Of a DNA stretch of 34,626 nt, positions 23,390-32,024 are shown one piece after another. The position numbers were made by a program, and so were the translations under genes. Below the pieces are notes generated by a model. It was not told the origin of the DNA. It saw only the letters and a program-made list of their open reading frames with translations, and did not search any database. The stretch's first letter is position 1, and each line of letters starts with the position of its first letter. This DNA is from Pseudomonas sp. (GTDB taxonomy: Bacteria; Pseudomonadota; Gammaproteobacteria; Pseudomonadales; Pseudomonadaceae): the NCBI RefSeq assembly GCF_017744435.1, contig NZ_JAGIBG010000046.1, positions 1-34,626 on the forward strand. The letters run 5' to 3'.

Positions 23390-24979
23390 ATGCGTGCTGC
23401 CGCCCTTTCCTTATTGTTCACCTCCCTGTTTGCCGCAGGCGTTGCCCAGGCCGCCCCATTGAGCGTCTGCACCGAGGCCAGCCCCGAAGGCTTCGATGTG
23501 GTCCAGTACAACTCGCTGACCACCACCAACGCTTCGGCCGACGTGCTGATGAACCGCCTGGTCGAGTTCGACGCGAGCCAGGGCAAGGTGGTGCCGAGCC
23601 TGGCGCAGAGCTGGACGGTATCGGCCGATGGCCTGACCTACGACTTCAAGCTGCGCGACGGGGTGAAGTTCCACACCACGCCGTACTTCAAGCCCACCCG
23701 CGAACTGAACGCCGACGACGTGCTATTCAGCTTCCAGCGCATGCTCTACCCCGCCCACGCCTGGCACAAGACCGCGCCGGGCGGCTACCCGCACGCCCAG
23801 TCGCTGCAACTGGGCAGCCTGATCAAGGCGATCGAGGCCCCGGAGCCAAGCACCGTGCGCTTCACCCTGACCCACGCCGACGCCACCTTCCTGGCCACCC
23901 TGAGCATGGGCTTCGCCTCGATCTACTCGGCCGAGTACGCCGACAAGCTGCTCAAGGAAGGCAGCCCGGAAAAACTCAACAGCCAGCCGATCGGCACCGG
24001 CCCGTTCGTGTTCCAGCGCTTCCAGAAGGACGCCGTGGTGCGCTACCGCGCCAACCCGGACTACTTCGATGGCAAGCCGGCGGTCGACCCGCTGATCTTC
24101 GCCATCACCCCCGACGCCAACGTGCGCCTGCAGAAGCTCAAGCGGGGCGAATGCCAGGTGGCCCTGTCGCCCAAGCCGGTAGACATCGCCGAAGCCGGCA
24201 AGGACGGCAACCTCAAGGTCGTCACCACCCCGGCGTTCATGACCGCCTTTGTCGCCATCAACAGCGAACACCCGCCGCTGGACAAGCCTGAAGTGCGCCA
24301 GGCGATCAACCTGGCCTTCGACAAGCAGGCCTACCTCAAGGCCGTGTTCGAAGACACCGCCACCGCCGCCAACGGCCCCTACCCGCCCAACACCTGGAGC
24401 TACGCCAAGGACCTGCCCGGCTACCCGCTGGACCTGACCAAGGCCAAGGCACTGCTGGCCAAGGCTGGCCTGGCTGAAGGCTTCAGCACCACTATCTGGA
24501 CCCGCCCGTCGGGCAGCCTGCTCAACCCCAACCCGAGCCTGGGGGCACAGATGCTCCAGGCCGACCTGGCGAAGATCGGCATCAAGGCCGAGATCCGCGT
24601 GATCGAGTGGGGCGAGCTGATCCGCCGGGCCAAGGCCGGCGAACATGACCTGCTGTTCATGGGCTGGGCCGGCGACAACGGCGATCCGGATAACTTCCTC
24701 AGCCCGCAGTTTTCCTGCGCGGCGGTAAAGTCGGGGACCAACTTCGCACGCTTCTGCGATGACCGCCTGGACCAGCTGATCAGTGCCGGGCGCACCACCA
24801 ACGACCAGAGCGTGCGCAGCCGGCTTTACCAGCAGGCGCAGACCTTGATCCAGCAGCAGGCACTGTGGGTGCCACTGGCGCATCCGACGGCGGCGACGCT
24901 GTTGCGCCAGGGGGTCGAGGGGTATCAGGTGAGCCCGTTCGGGCGGCTGGACTTCAGCAAGGTGTCGGCGACCAAGTAA
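23390..24979 (+). CDS. ABC transporter peptide/dipeptide-binding protein (DppA-like)
   Basis: A 529-residue periplasmic solute-binding protein of the peptide/opine/nickel family (SBP_bac_5). The signal peptide is MRAAALSLLFTSLFAAGVAQ with cleavage near AQAA/PLSV; the mature start LSVCTEASPEGFDVVQYNSL is typical of DppA. Other family segments are AQSWTVSADGLTYDFKLRDG, IGTGPFVFQRFQKD, DNGDPDNFLSPQFSC and PFGRLDFSKV. No permease or ATPase gene is adjacent, so it must use a transporter encoded elsewhere. P. aeruginosa has several DppA paralogues, one at this locus (PA5317, from memory). ATG 23390 follows AAGGAG. Confidence 0.93.
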   Translation: MRAAALSLLFTSLFAAGVAQAAPLSVCTEASPEGFDVVQYNSLTTTNASADVLMNRLVEFDASQGKVVPSLAQSWTVSADGLTYDFKLRDGVKFHTTPYFKPTRELNADDVLFSFQRMLYPAHAWHKTAPGGYPHAQSLQLGSLIKAIEAPEPSTVRFTLTHADATFLATLSMGFASIYSAEYADKLLKEGSPEKLNSQPIGTGPFVFQRFQKDAVVRYRANPDYFDGKPAVDPLIFAITPDANVRLQKLKRGECQVALSPKPVDIAEAGKDGNLKVVTTPAFMTAFVAINSEHPPLDKPEVRQAINLAFDKQAYLKAVFEDTATAANGPYPPNTWSYAKDLPGYPLDLTKAKALLAKAGLAEGFSTTIWTRPSGSLLNPNPSLGAQMLQADLAKIGIKAEIRVIEWGELIRRAKAGEHDLLFMGWAGDNGDPDNFLSPQFSCAAVKSGTNFARFCDDRLDQLISAGRTTNDQSVRSRLYQQAQTLIQQQALWVPLAHPTAATLLRQGVEGYQVSPFGRLDFSKVSATK

Positions 24980-24988
24980 GCCTGTACT

Positions 24989-25082
24989 GGCCTCTTCGCG
25001 GGCTTGCCCGCTCCCACAGGGATCGCATCTATCTTGGGTGCTGTGCAGTCCCTGTGGGAGCGGGCGAGCCCGCGAAGAGGCC
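24989..25082. repeat. REP pair between peptide-binding protein and radC
   Basis: Arms 24989-25022 (GGCCTCTTCGCGGGCTTGCC..) and 25049-25082 are inverted, differing only at the centre of the core, with a 26-bp loop. It separates two convergent genes. Confidence 0.93.
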
Positions 25083-25102
25083 GGCACTGGCAGCACAAAG
25101 CC

Positions 25103-25783
25103 CTAAGCTGCAATCCACCCATGCTCGACCATCGACAGCGGCTCCCCGTCGCCGATGATGATGTGATCCAGCACCCGCACGTCGATCAGCCCCAACCCCC
25201 GCTTCAGCGACAGCGTCAGGTGCACATCATCCTGGCTCGGCTCGCTGTTGCCCGAAGGATGGTTATGGCACAGGATCAGCGCCGCCGCGTTGTGCTGCAG
25301 CGCCCGGCGCACCACTTCGCGCGGGTAGACACTCGCCCGGTCTATCGTGCCCCTGAACAGGATCTCGAACGCCAGCGGCCGGTGCTTGGTATCCAGAAAC
25401 AGACAGCCGAACACCTCGCTCACTTCATGGCGCAGCATGGACTTCAGATAGCGCCGCACCGCAGCCGGGCTGTCCATGACCGACTCGCGTTCGATAGCCG
25501 TGGCCAGGTGCCTGCGCCCGATTTCCAGCAATGCCTGCAACTGGCTGTACCTCACCGGGCCCAGCCCAAGCTCACCGACGAAGGCCTCGCGGTCGGCCTC
25601 CAGCAACTGGCGCAAGCCGCCGAACCTCACCAGCAAGCCTCGCGCCAGCTCCACGACATTGCGCCCGCGCACGCCTGAGCCGAGAAACACGGCCAACAAC
25701 TCAGCATCGGTCAGGCTTCCAGCCCCGCGCTGCAACAGCTTCTCCCTCGGCCGCTCTTCAGCCGGCCACTCCCTGATATTCAT
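25103..25783 (-). CDS. radC: RadC-family JAB1/MPN domain protein
   Basis: A 226-residue protein. The N-terminal helix-hairpin-helix region (about 1-100) includes MNIREWPAEERPREKLLQRG, SLTDAELLAVFLGSG and ELGLGPVRYSQLQALLEIGR. The C-terminal JAB/MPN domain (about 105-225) keeps the metal motif HNHPSGNSEPSQDD, with SMVEHGWIA at the end. Despite its name, a DNA-repair role for RadC has not been supported; the biochemical role is unknown. It is divergent from coaBC with 128 bp between, the standard gamma-proteobacterial arrangement. Confidence 0.95.
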   Translation of the reverse strand: MNIREWPAEERPREKLLQRGAGSLTDAELLAVFLGSGVRGRNVVELARGLLVRFGGLRQLLEADREAFVGELGLGPVRYSQLQALLEIGRRHLATAIERESVMDSPAAVRRYLKSMLRHEVSEVFGCLFLDTKHRPLAFEILFRGTIDRASVYPREVVRRALQHNAAALILCHNHPSGNSEPSQDDVHLTLSLKRGLGLIDVRVLDHIIIGDGEPLSMVEHGWIAA

Positions 25784-25911
25784 CCCTGCTCCCTGCCCTT
25801 GCTGCGGCCCGTTTCGGCCCTGTGTTAATCTATTTCGCCTCGTACATGCGACGTTCTGCCGCAGGCATTTTCAAACGTCGCCGCCCGCTCTCACTGGAAA
25901 AAGGCAAGCCT

Positions 25912-27123
25912 ATGCAGCGGCTGTATCGCAAGCGCATCGTTCTCGGCGTCGGAGGTGGCATTGCCGCCTATAAAAGCGCAGAGCTGATTCGCCGACTCCT
26001 GGAGCACGGCGCGCAGGTGCGCGTCGTCATGACCCGCGGTGGTGCCGAATTCATCACCCCGCTGACCCTGCAGGCGCTGTCCGGCCACCCGGTGCACATG
26101 GATCTGCTCGACCCTGCCGCCGAAGCGGCCATGGGCCACATCGAACTGGCCAAGTGGGCCGACCTGGTACTGATCGCCCCGGCCACCGCCGACCTCATGG
26201 CGCGCCTGGCCCAAGGCATGGCCGACGACCTGCTGACCACCCTGGTGCTGGCCACCGACGCCACCGTGGCCGTAGCCCCGGCGATGAATCAGGCGATGTG
26301 GCGCGACCCGGCCACCCAGGCCAACCTTGAGCTGCTCAAGAGCCGCGGCATCCAGGTGTTCGGCCCGGCCTCGGGCAGCCAGGCCTGTGGCGACGTGGGC
26401 CTGGGCCGCATGCTCGAAGCCACCGACCTGGCCTGGTGCGCCGCGGAAAGCTTCAAGCGCCAGGCGCTGACCGGCAAGCACGTGCTGATCACTGCCGGCC
26501 CGACCCAGGAAAACATCGACCCGGTGCGTTACATCACCAATCATAGCTCCGGCAAGATGGGCTTCGCCCTGGCCGAGGCAGCCGCCGAAGCCGGTGCTCG
26601 GGTGACCCTCGTCACCGGCCCTGTGCACCTGCAGACCCCCGATCGCGTGCAGCGTATCGACGTGGTCAGCGCACGGGACATGCTCGCAGCCTGTGAAGCC
26701 GCCATGCCGTGCGACTTGTTCATCGCTTCTGCGGCGGTCGCGGACTACCGCCCAGAAGTGGTCGCCCCGCAAAAGCTCAAGAAGGATCCTACGACCGGCG
26801 ACGGCATGCTGCTGCAGATGGTGCGCAATCCCGATATCCTTGCCACCCTCGCTGGCCGCACCGACCGCCCGTTCAGTGTCGGCTTCGCCGCCGAGACCGA
26901 ACACTTGCTCGATTACGCCACGCGCAAGCTCAAGGACAAGAACCTCGACCTGATCGTCGCCAATGATGTGGCCAACCCCAGCATCGGCTTCAACAGCGAG
27001 GAAAATGCCCTGACCGTGATCGACCGCCAGCAGCACCAGACCCTCTTCGCGCAGACCAGCAAGGGCAAGATTGCCCGGCAACTGGTCGCCTTCATCGCCG
27101 AACGGCTCAATCAGGTTCAATAA
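25912..27123 (+). CDS. coaBC: Bifunctional phosphopantothenoylcysteine decarboxylase / phosphopantothenate-cysteine ligase
   Basis: A 403-residue coenzyme A biosynthesis enzyme. The CoaC half (about 1-190) binds FMN and has the active-site His in GHIELAKWADLVLIAPATAD, the APAMNQAMW motif, and the catalytic Cys in SQACGDVGLGRM. The CoaB half (about 190-400) has GPTQENIDPVRYITNHSSGK, the lysines of VAPQKLKK, and SVGFAAETE. ATG 25912 with AAAGG upstream gives the standard length; an open frame continues 30 codons upstream without a ribosome site. dut starts 5 bp after the stop, so the two are co-transcribed. Confidence 0.97.
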   Translation: MQRLYRKRIVLGVGGGIAAYKSAELIRRLLEHGAQVRVVMTRGGAEFITPLTLQALSGHPVHMDLLDPAAEAAMGHIELAKWADLVLIAPATADLMARLAQGMADDLLTTLVLATDATVAVAPAMNQAMWRDPATQANLELLKSRGIQVFGPASGSQACGDVGLGRMLEATDLAWCAAESFKRQALTGKHVLITAGPTQENIDPVRYITNHSSGKMGFALAEAAAEAGARVTLVTGPVHLQTPDRVQRIDVVSARDMLAACEAAMPCDLFIASAAVADYRPEVVAPQKLKKDPTTGDGMLLQMVRNPDILATLAGRTDRPFSVGFAAETEHLLDYATRKLKDKNLDLIVANDVANPSIGFNSEENALTVIDRQQHQTLFAQTSKGKIARQLVAFIAERLNQVQ

Positions 27124-27128
27124 GTTAC

Positions 27129-27584
27129 ATGCACGCTCTTCAAGCCAAGATCCTCGACCCACGCCTGGGCAGCGAATTCCCGCTGCCGCAATACGCCACC
27201 CCGGGTTCCGCCGGCCTCGACCTGCGCGCCCTGCTGAAAGAGGACACCGTCCTCGAGCCGGGCCAGACCCTGCTGATCCCGACCGGCCTGTCGATCTACA
27301 TCGGCGACCCAGGCCTGGCGGCGATGATCCTGCCGCGCTCGGGCCTGGGCCACAAGCACGGCATCGTGCTCGGCAACCTGGTCGGCCTGATCGACTCGGA
27401 CTACCAGGGCGAGCTGATGGTGTCGTGCTGGAACCGTGGCAACACGCCGTTCACCATCGCCGTCGGCGAACGCATCGCTCAACTTGTGCTGGTTCCTGTG
27501 GTACAAGCACATTTCGACATCGTCGAGAACTTCGACGAGAGCCAACGTGGCACGGGCGGCTTCGGCCATTCCGGCAGCCACTGA
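27129..27584 (+). CDS. dut: dUTPase
   Basis: A 151-residue trimeric dUTP diphosphatase that removes dUTP and supplies dUMP for thymidylate. All five family motifs are present: PGSAGLDLRA, PRSGLGHKHGIVLGN, GLIDSDYQGEL, ERIAQLVLVP and the C-terminal RGTGGFGHSGS. Second gene of the coaBC-dut pair; algC follows after 112 bp on the same strand. Confidence 0.98.
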   Translation: MHALQAKILDPRLGSEFPLPQYATPGSAGLDLRALLKEDTVLEPGQTLLIPTGLSIYIGDPGLAAMILPRSGLGHKHGIVLGNLVGLIDSDYQGELMVSCWNRGNTPFTIAVGERIAQLVLVPVVQAHFDIVENFDESQRGTGGFGHSGSH

Positions 27585-27696
27585 GTCGACCAACAACCGT
27601 TCAGGCCAAGGATGGCGAACTCTCTGGCGATTCCACCGTCCAAGCGTTCAGTTTGCGCCTGCCCAGAAAAGCCTTTGACTAATGGAGTTTCCCGAG

Positions 27697-29094
27697 ATGA
27701 ACGACATGGCCCACCTGGTCCCGGCACTGCCGGAAAGCATCTTCCGCGCCTATGACATCCGCGGCGTGGTCGGCAAGACCCTGCACGGCGAAACCGCCTA
27801 CTGGATCGGCCGCGCCATCGGCGCACAGACCATTGCCCAGGGCGAACCGCAGATTTCCGTTGGCCGCGATGGCCGCCTGTCCGGCCCGATGCTGGTCGAA
27901 CAGCTGATCCAGGGCCTGGTCGATGCCGGTTGCCAGGTCAGCGACGTCGGCCTGGTGCCGACCCCTGCCCTGTACTACGCCGCCAACGTGCTGGCCGGCA
28001 AGTCGGGCGTGATGCTCACCGGCAGCCACAACCCGTCGGACTACAACGGCTTCAAGATCGTCATCGCTGGCGACACCCTGGCCAACGAGCAGATCCAGGC
28101 CCTGCTGACCCGCCTGAAGACCAACGACGTGCCACGCGGCGAAGGCAGCGTGCAGCAGGTCGAGATCCTTGATCGTTATTTCCAGCAAATCGTCGGTGAC
28201 GTGAAGCTGGCGAAGAAGCTCAAGGTCGTGGTGGATTGCGGCAACGGCGCCGCTGGCGTGATCGCACCGCAGCTGATCGAAGCCCTGGGCTGCGACGTCA
28301 TCCCGCTGTTCTGCGAGGTGGATGGCAACTTCCCCAACCACCACCCGGACCCGGGCAAGCCGGAAAACCTCGAAGACCTGATCGCCAAGGTCAAGGAAAC
28401 CGGCGCCGACATCGGCCTGGCCTTCGACGGCGACGGTGACCGCGTGGGCGTGGTGACCAACACCGGCAGCATCGTCTACCCTGACCGCCTGCTGATGCTG
28501 TTTGCCCTCGACGTGCTGGAGCGCAACCCGGGCGCCGAGATCATCTTCGACGTCAAATGCACCCGCCGCCTGACCCCGCTGATTGAACAGCACGGTGGCC
28601 GAGCCCTGATGTGGAAGACCGGCCACTCGCTGATCAAGAAGAAGATGAAGCAGACCGGCTCGCTGCTGGCTGGCGAGATGAGTGGTCACATCTTCATCAA
28701 GGAGCGCTGGTACGGTTTCGACGACGGCATCTACAGCGCCGCGCGCCTGCTGGAGATCCTCAGCAAGGCCTCGCAGAACGCCGAAGACCTGTTCGCCGCC
28801 TTCCCGAACGATATTTCCACGCCGGAAATCAATATTGATGTGACCGACGAGGGTAAATTCAGCATCATTGATGCACTGCAACGCGACGCCCAGTGGGGCG
28901 ATGCCAACCTGACCACCATCGACGGTGTGCGGGTCGACTACCCGAAAGGCTGGGGCCTGGTCCGCGCCTCCAACACCACGCCGGTGCTGGTGCTGCGTTT
29001 CGAGGCTGAAAGCGCCGCCGAGTTGCAACGTATCAAGGATGTTTTCCGTGCCCAGTTGCTGCGGGTTGCCCCTGAGCTGCAACTGCCGTTCTGA
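27697..29094 (+). CDS. algC: Phosphomannomutase/phosphoglucomutase (AlgC)
   Basis: A 465-residue alpha-D-phosphohexomutase. It interconverts mannose or glucose 1- and 6-phosphates and supplies precursors for alginate-type exopolysaccharide, LPS and rhamnolipid. Motifs: phosphoserine loop MLTGSHNPSDYNG (S110), metal loop DGDGDRVGVV, sugar-binding GEMSGHIF, and phosphate-binding RASNTTPVLV. I chose ATG 27697 (MNDMAHLVPALPESIF) because GGAG lies 9 bases upstream; the ATG 5 codons earlier would contain that site. argB follows after 30 bp. Confidence 0.96.
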   Translation: MNDMAHLVPALPESIFRAYDIRGVVGKTLHGETAYWIGRAIGAQTIAQGEPQISVGRDGRLSGPMLVEQLIQGLVDAGCQVSDVGLVPTPALYYAANVLAGKSGVMLTGSHNPSDYNGFKIVIAGDTLANEQIQALLTRLKTNDVPRGEGSVQQVEILDRYFQQIVGDVKLAKKLKVVVDCGNGAAGVIAPQLIEALGCDVIPLFCEVDGNFPNHHPDPGKPENLEDLIAKVKETGADIGLAFDGDGDRVGVVTNTGSIVYPDRLLMLFALDVLERNPGAEIIFDVKCTRRLTPLIEQHGGRALMWKTGHSLIKKKMKQTGSLLAGEMSGHIFIKERWYGFDDGIYSAARLLEILSKASQNAEDLFAAFPNDISTPEINIDVTDEGKFSIIDALQRDAQWGDANLTTIDGVRVDYPKGWGLVRASNTTPVLVLRFEAESAAELQRIKDVFRAQLLRVAPELQLPF

Positions 29095-29124
29095 CCGACT
29101 ATCTGTTCCTTACAGGAGCCCTGC

Positions 29125-30033
29125 ATGACCCTCGATCGCGATGCCGCTTCCCATGTAGCCGAGGTTTTGTCCGAAGCACTGCCTTACATTCGCCGCTTTG
29201 TCGGCAAGACCCTGGTGATCAAGTACGGCGGCAACGCGATGGAGAGCGAGGAGCTCAAGACCGGCTTTGCCCGTGACATCGTGCTGATGAAGGCCGTGGG
29301 TATCAACCCGGTGGTCGTGCACGGTGGCGGCCCGCAGATCGGTGACCTGCTCAAGCGCCTGTCGATCGAGAGCCACTTCATTGATGGCATGCGCGTCACC
29401 GACGCCGCAACCATGGACGTGGTGGAAATGGTCCTCGGCGGCCAGGTCAACAAGGACATCGTCAACCTGATCAACCGCCACGGCGGCAGCGCCATCGGCC
29501 TGACCGGCAAGGACGCCGAGCTGATTCGTGCGAAGAAGCTCACCGTCACCCGCCAGACCCCGGAGATGACCCAGCCGGAAATCATCGACATCGGTCATGT
29601 CGGCGAAGTGGTCAGCGTCAACACCGACCTGCTGAACATGCTGGTGAAAGGTGACTTCATCCCGGTAATCGCGCCGATCGGCGTGGGCGCCAACGGTGAG
29701 TCGTACAACATCAACGCCGACCTGGTGGCGGGCAAGGTTGCCGAAGCGCTGAAGGCTGAAAAGCTGATGCTGCTGACCAACATCGCCGGCCTGATGGACA
29801 AGCAGGGCCAGGTCCTGACCGGCCTGACCACCGAGCAGGTCAACGAACTGATCGCCGACGGCACCATCTATGGTGGCATGCTGCCGAAGATCAAGTGCGC
29901 GCTGGAAGCGGTCCAGGGCGGCGTCAACAGCTCGCACATCGTCGACGGCCGCGTGCCCAACGCAGTGCTGCTGGAGATCTTCACCGACAGCGGCGTCGGC
30001 ACCCTGATCACCAACCGCAAGCGTCACGCGTAA
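29125..30033 (+). CDS. argB: Acetylglutamate kinase
   Basis: A 302-residue amino-acid kinase catalysing the second step of arginine synthesis. Family features: LVIKYGGNAME (phosphate loop), VVVHGGGPQIG, the N-terminal helix LSEALPYIRRFVGKT associated with hexameric arginine-inhibited forms, NINADLVAGKVAEALKAEKL, and GGMLPKIKCALEAVQGGVNS. It is preceded by AGGAG. Strong terminator after the stop. Likely in the same transcript as algC. Confidence 0.97.
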   Translation: MTLDRDAASHVAEVLSEALPYIRRFVGKTLVIKYGGNAMESEELKTGFARDIVLMKAVGINPVVVHGGGPQIGDLLKRLSIESHFIDGMRVTDAATMDVVEMVLGGQVNKDIVNLINRHGGSAIGLTGKDAELIRAKKLTVTRQTPEMTQPEIIDIGHVGEVVSVNTDLLNMLVKGDFIPVIAPIGVGANGESYNINADLVAGKVAEALKAEKLMLLTNIAGLMDKQGQVLTGLTTEQVNELIADGTIYGGMLPKIKCALEAVQGGVNSSHIVDGRVPNAVLLEIFTDSGVGTLITNRKRHA

Positions 30034-30050
30034 GCTGCACTGGCAGAAAC

Positions 30051-30086
30051 AAAAAAGGCGACCCTCTCACGAAGGTCGCCTTTTTT
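30051..30086. terminator. Bidirectional terminator (argB / pyrE)
   Basis: AAAAAAGGCGACC, 9-10 base loop, then GGTCGCCTTTTTT. T-tracts on both strands serve the convergent argB and pyrE genes. Confidence 0.95.
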
Positions 30087-30102
30087 CGTTACCGGGCCAG
30101 GA

Positions 30103-30744
30103 TCAGATCCCGTACTGCGCCCGGTAAGCCTCGACAGCCGGCAGATGCTGCTTGAGCTGCGGATCGTCGGCCAGGAACTCTAGCACCTGGGTCAGCGAAA
30201 CGATGCTGACCACCGGGATACCGAAGTCGCGCTCCACTTCCTGGATAGCCGACAGCTCGCCATTGCCGCGCTCTTCGCGGTTCAGCGCGATCAGCACGCC
30301 AGCGGCCTTGGCCTGCTGGGCGTTGATGATCTGCATCACTTCGCGAATCGCGGTACCGGCAGTGATCACGTCGTCGATGATCAGCACGTCACCGGCCAGC
30401 GGCGCGCCCACCAGGCTGCCGCCTTCGCCGTGATCCTTGGCTTCCTTGCGGTTGAAGCACCACGGCACGTCGAGCTGATGCTGCTCGGCCAGGGCCACGG
30501 CGGTGGCCGCCGCCAGGGGGATACCCTTGTAGGCTGGGCCGAACAGCACGTCGAACGGGATCTTGCTGTCGACGATGGCTGCCGCGTAGCAACGGCCCAG
30601 TTGCGCAAGGGCGGAACCGGTGTTGAACAGGCCGGCATTGAAGAAATACGGGCTGGTACGCCCCGATTTCAGGGTGAATTCACCGAAGCGCAGCACGCCG
30701 CGATCGATGGCAAAACGGATGAAGTCGCGCTGATACGGCTGCAT
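30103..30744 (-). CDS. pyrE: Orotate phosphoribosyltransferase
   Basis: A 213-residue enzyme that makes OMP from orotate and PRPP in pyrimidine synthesis. Motifs: [29 protein letters not shown], the flexible loop [12 protein letters not shown], and the PRPP motif [16 protein letters not shown]. Length is normal. It is divergent from crc across 80 bp, a conserved pseudomonad arrangement. Confidence 0.98.
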
Positions 30745-30765
30745 GTAAGGTCCCGGACACCACGG

Positions 30766-30798
30766 ATTTAGCTAAATGGGTTGAGCTCGGGTATCATA
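30766..30798. promoter_or_regulatory. pyrE/crc divergent promoter region
   Basis: The 80-bp gap holds the perfect palindrome ATTTAGCTAAAT (30766-30777) and TATCATA around 30792-30798. This provides a -10-like hexamer for crc (TATCAT) and an overlapping one for pyrE on the other strand (TATGAT). The assignments are tentative. Confidence 0.35.
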
Positions 30799-30824
30799 CA
30801 CGCACGAGATTTTTGGGGCCATTT

Positions 30825-31604
30825 ATGCGGATCATCAGTGTGAACGTGAATGGCATTCAGGCTGCGGCCGAGCGTGGATTGCTCAGCTGGCTGCAAGCCC
30901 AGAATGCCGACGTCATCTGCCTTCAGGATACCCGCGCCTCGGCCTTTGAACTCGACGACCCAGCTTTCCAGCTCGATGGCTATTTCCTTTATGCCTGCGA
31001 CGCGGAGGTACCCGCCCAAGGTGGCGTGGCACTGTACTCGCGCATGCAGCCCAAGGCAGTCATCACCGGCCTGGGTTTCGAGACAGCCGATCGCTACGGG
31101 CGTTATCTGCAAGCAGATTTCGACAAAGTCAGTATTGCCAGCCTGCTGCTGCCTTCGGGTATGAACGGCGACGAAGACTTGAACCAGAAGTTCAAGTTGA
31201 TGGACGACTTCGCCAAGTACCTGGACAAACAGCGTCGCAAGCGTCGCGAATACATCTATTGCGGCTCGTTCTACGTGGCGCAGCAGAAGCTCGACATCAA
31301 GAACTGGCGTGACAGCCAGCAGTCACCGGGCTTCCTGCCGCCAGAGCGGGCGTGGATGGATGCGATCACTGGCGACATGGGCTATGTCGATGCATTGCGC
31401 GAAGTCAGCCGTGAAGGCGACCAGTACAGCTGGTGGCCGGACAACGAGCAGGCCGAAATGCTCAACCTGGGCTACCGGTTCGACTACCAGATCCTCACCC
31501 CGGGCCTGCGCCGCTTCGTGCGCAATGCCCGCCTGCCGCGTCAGCCGCGCTTCTCCCAGCATGCGCCGCTGATTGTCGACTATGACTGGACGTTGACCAT
31601 CTAA
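30825..31604 (+). CDS. crc: Catabolite repression control protein Crc
   Basis: A 259-residue protein with the exonuclease/endonuclease/phosphatase fold (MRIISVNVNGIQAAAERGLL, ICLQDTRAS, QGGVALYSR, YDWTLTI). In Pseudomonas Crc works with Hfq at A-rich sites to repress translation of catabolic genes, and shows no nuclease activity. The polyamine, alanine and transport genes elsewhere in this window are the kind of targets it controls, but I did not find proof of sites. ATG 30825 gives the exact known length. A strong terminator follows. Confidence 0.97.
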   Translation: MRIISVNVNGIQAAAERGLLSWLQAQNADVICLQDTRASAFELDDPAFQLDGYFLYACDAEVPAQGGVALYSRMQPKAVITGLGFETADRYGRYLQADFDKVSIASLLLPSGMNGDEDLNQKFKLMDDFAKYLDKQRRKRREYIYCGSFYVAQQKLDIKNWRDSQQSPGFLPPERAWMDAITGDMGYVDALREVSREGDQYSWWPDNEQAEMLNLGYRFDYQILTPGLRRFVRNARLPRQPRFSQHAPLIVDYDWTLTI

Positions 31605-31605
31605 G

Positions 31606-31634
31606 AAAAAGGGCCGCGAAAGCGGCCCTTTTTT
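31606..31634. terminator. Intrinsic terminator of crc
   Basis: GGGCCGC-GAAA-GCGGCCC with AAAAA before and TTTTTT after. It starts 2 bases after the crc stop and overlaps the end of the convergent DUF4870 gene by 2 bases. Confidence 0.95.
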
Positions 31635-32001
31635 ATTGGATCGGTCGCCAGATGAAGGGGTAGCGGTACGCCTTGCCTTCATTGGCCCTGACTGCCGCCA
31701 GGATGATCAAGATCAGCACCGCCAGCATCAGGACCGGGAACAGCACGAGGCCGATGGCCACGAACATCAGGGCGGTACAGACGAACCCGGCAATGGTCAC
31801 GTTGATCTGAAAATTCAACGCCTCTTTGCCCTGGGCATCGATGAAGGGGTCCTGCTCGCGCTTGAGGTGCCACAGCACCAGCGGGCCCAGCAGGTGCCCG
31901 AGGGGCACAACCAGGCCAAGCAGCGCGGAGAGGTGACAGAACATCGCCCATTGCCGGACTTCGGCATTGGGCGGGGTGACCGACAGTTCGGAATCGTTCA
32001 T
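31633..32001 (-). CDS. DUF4870 small membrane protein
   Basis: A 122-residue inner-membrane protein. A soluble start (MNDSELSVTPPNAEVRQWAM) is followed by hydrophobic segments around FCHLSALLGLVVPLGHLLGP, INVTIAGFVCTALMFVAIGL and LFPVLMLAVLILIILAAVRA. The LVLWHLKREQDPFIDAQGKE loop is the DUF4870 signature. Function unknown. ATG 32001 is chosen because AGGAGG lies 9 bases upstream. It is 23 bp downstream of rph on the same strand and probably co-transcribed. Confidence 0.88.
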   Translation of the reverse strand: MNDSELSVTPPNAEVRQWAMFCHLSALLGLVVPLGHLLGPLVLWHLKREQDPFIDAQGKEALNFQINVTIAGFVCTALMFVAIGLVLFPVLMLAVLILIILAAVRANEGKAYRYPFIWRPIQ

Positions 32002-32024
32002 GCCCCGCACCTCCTTGGCTGCGA

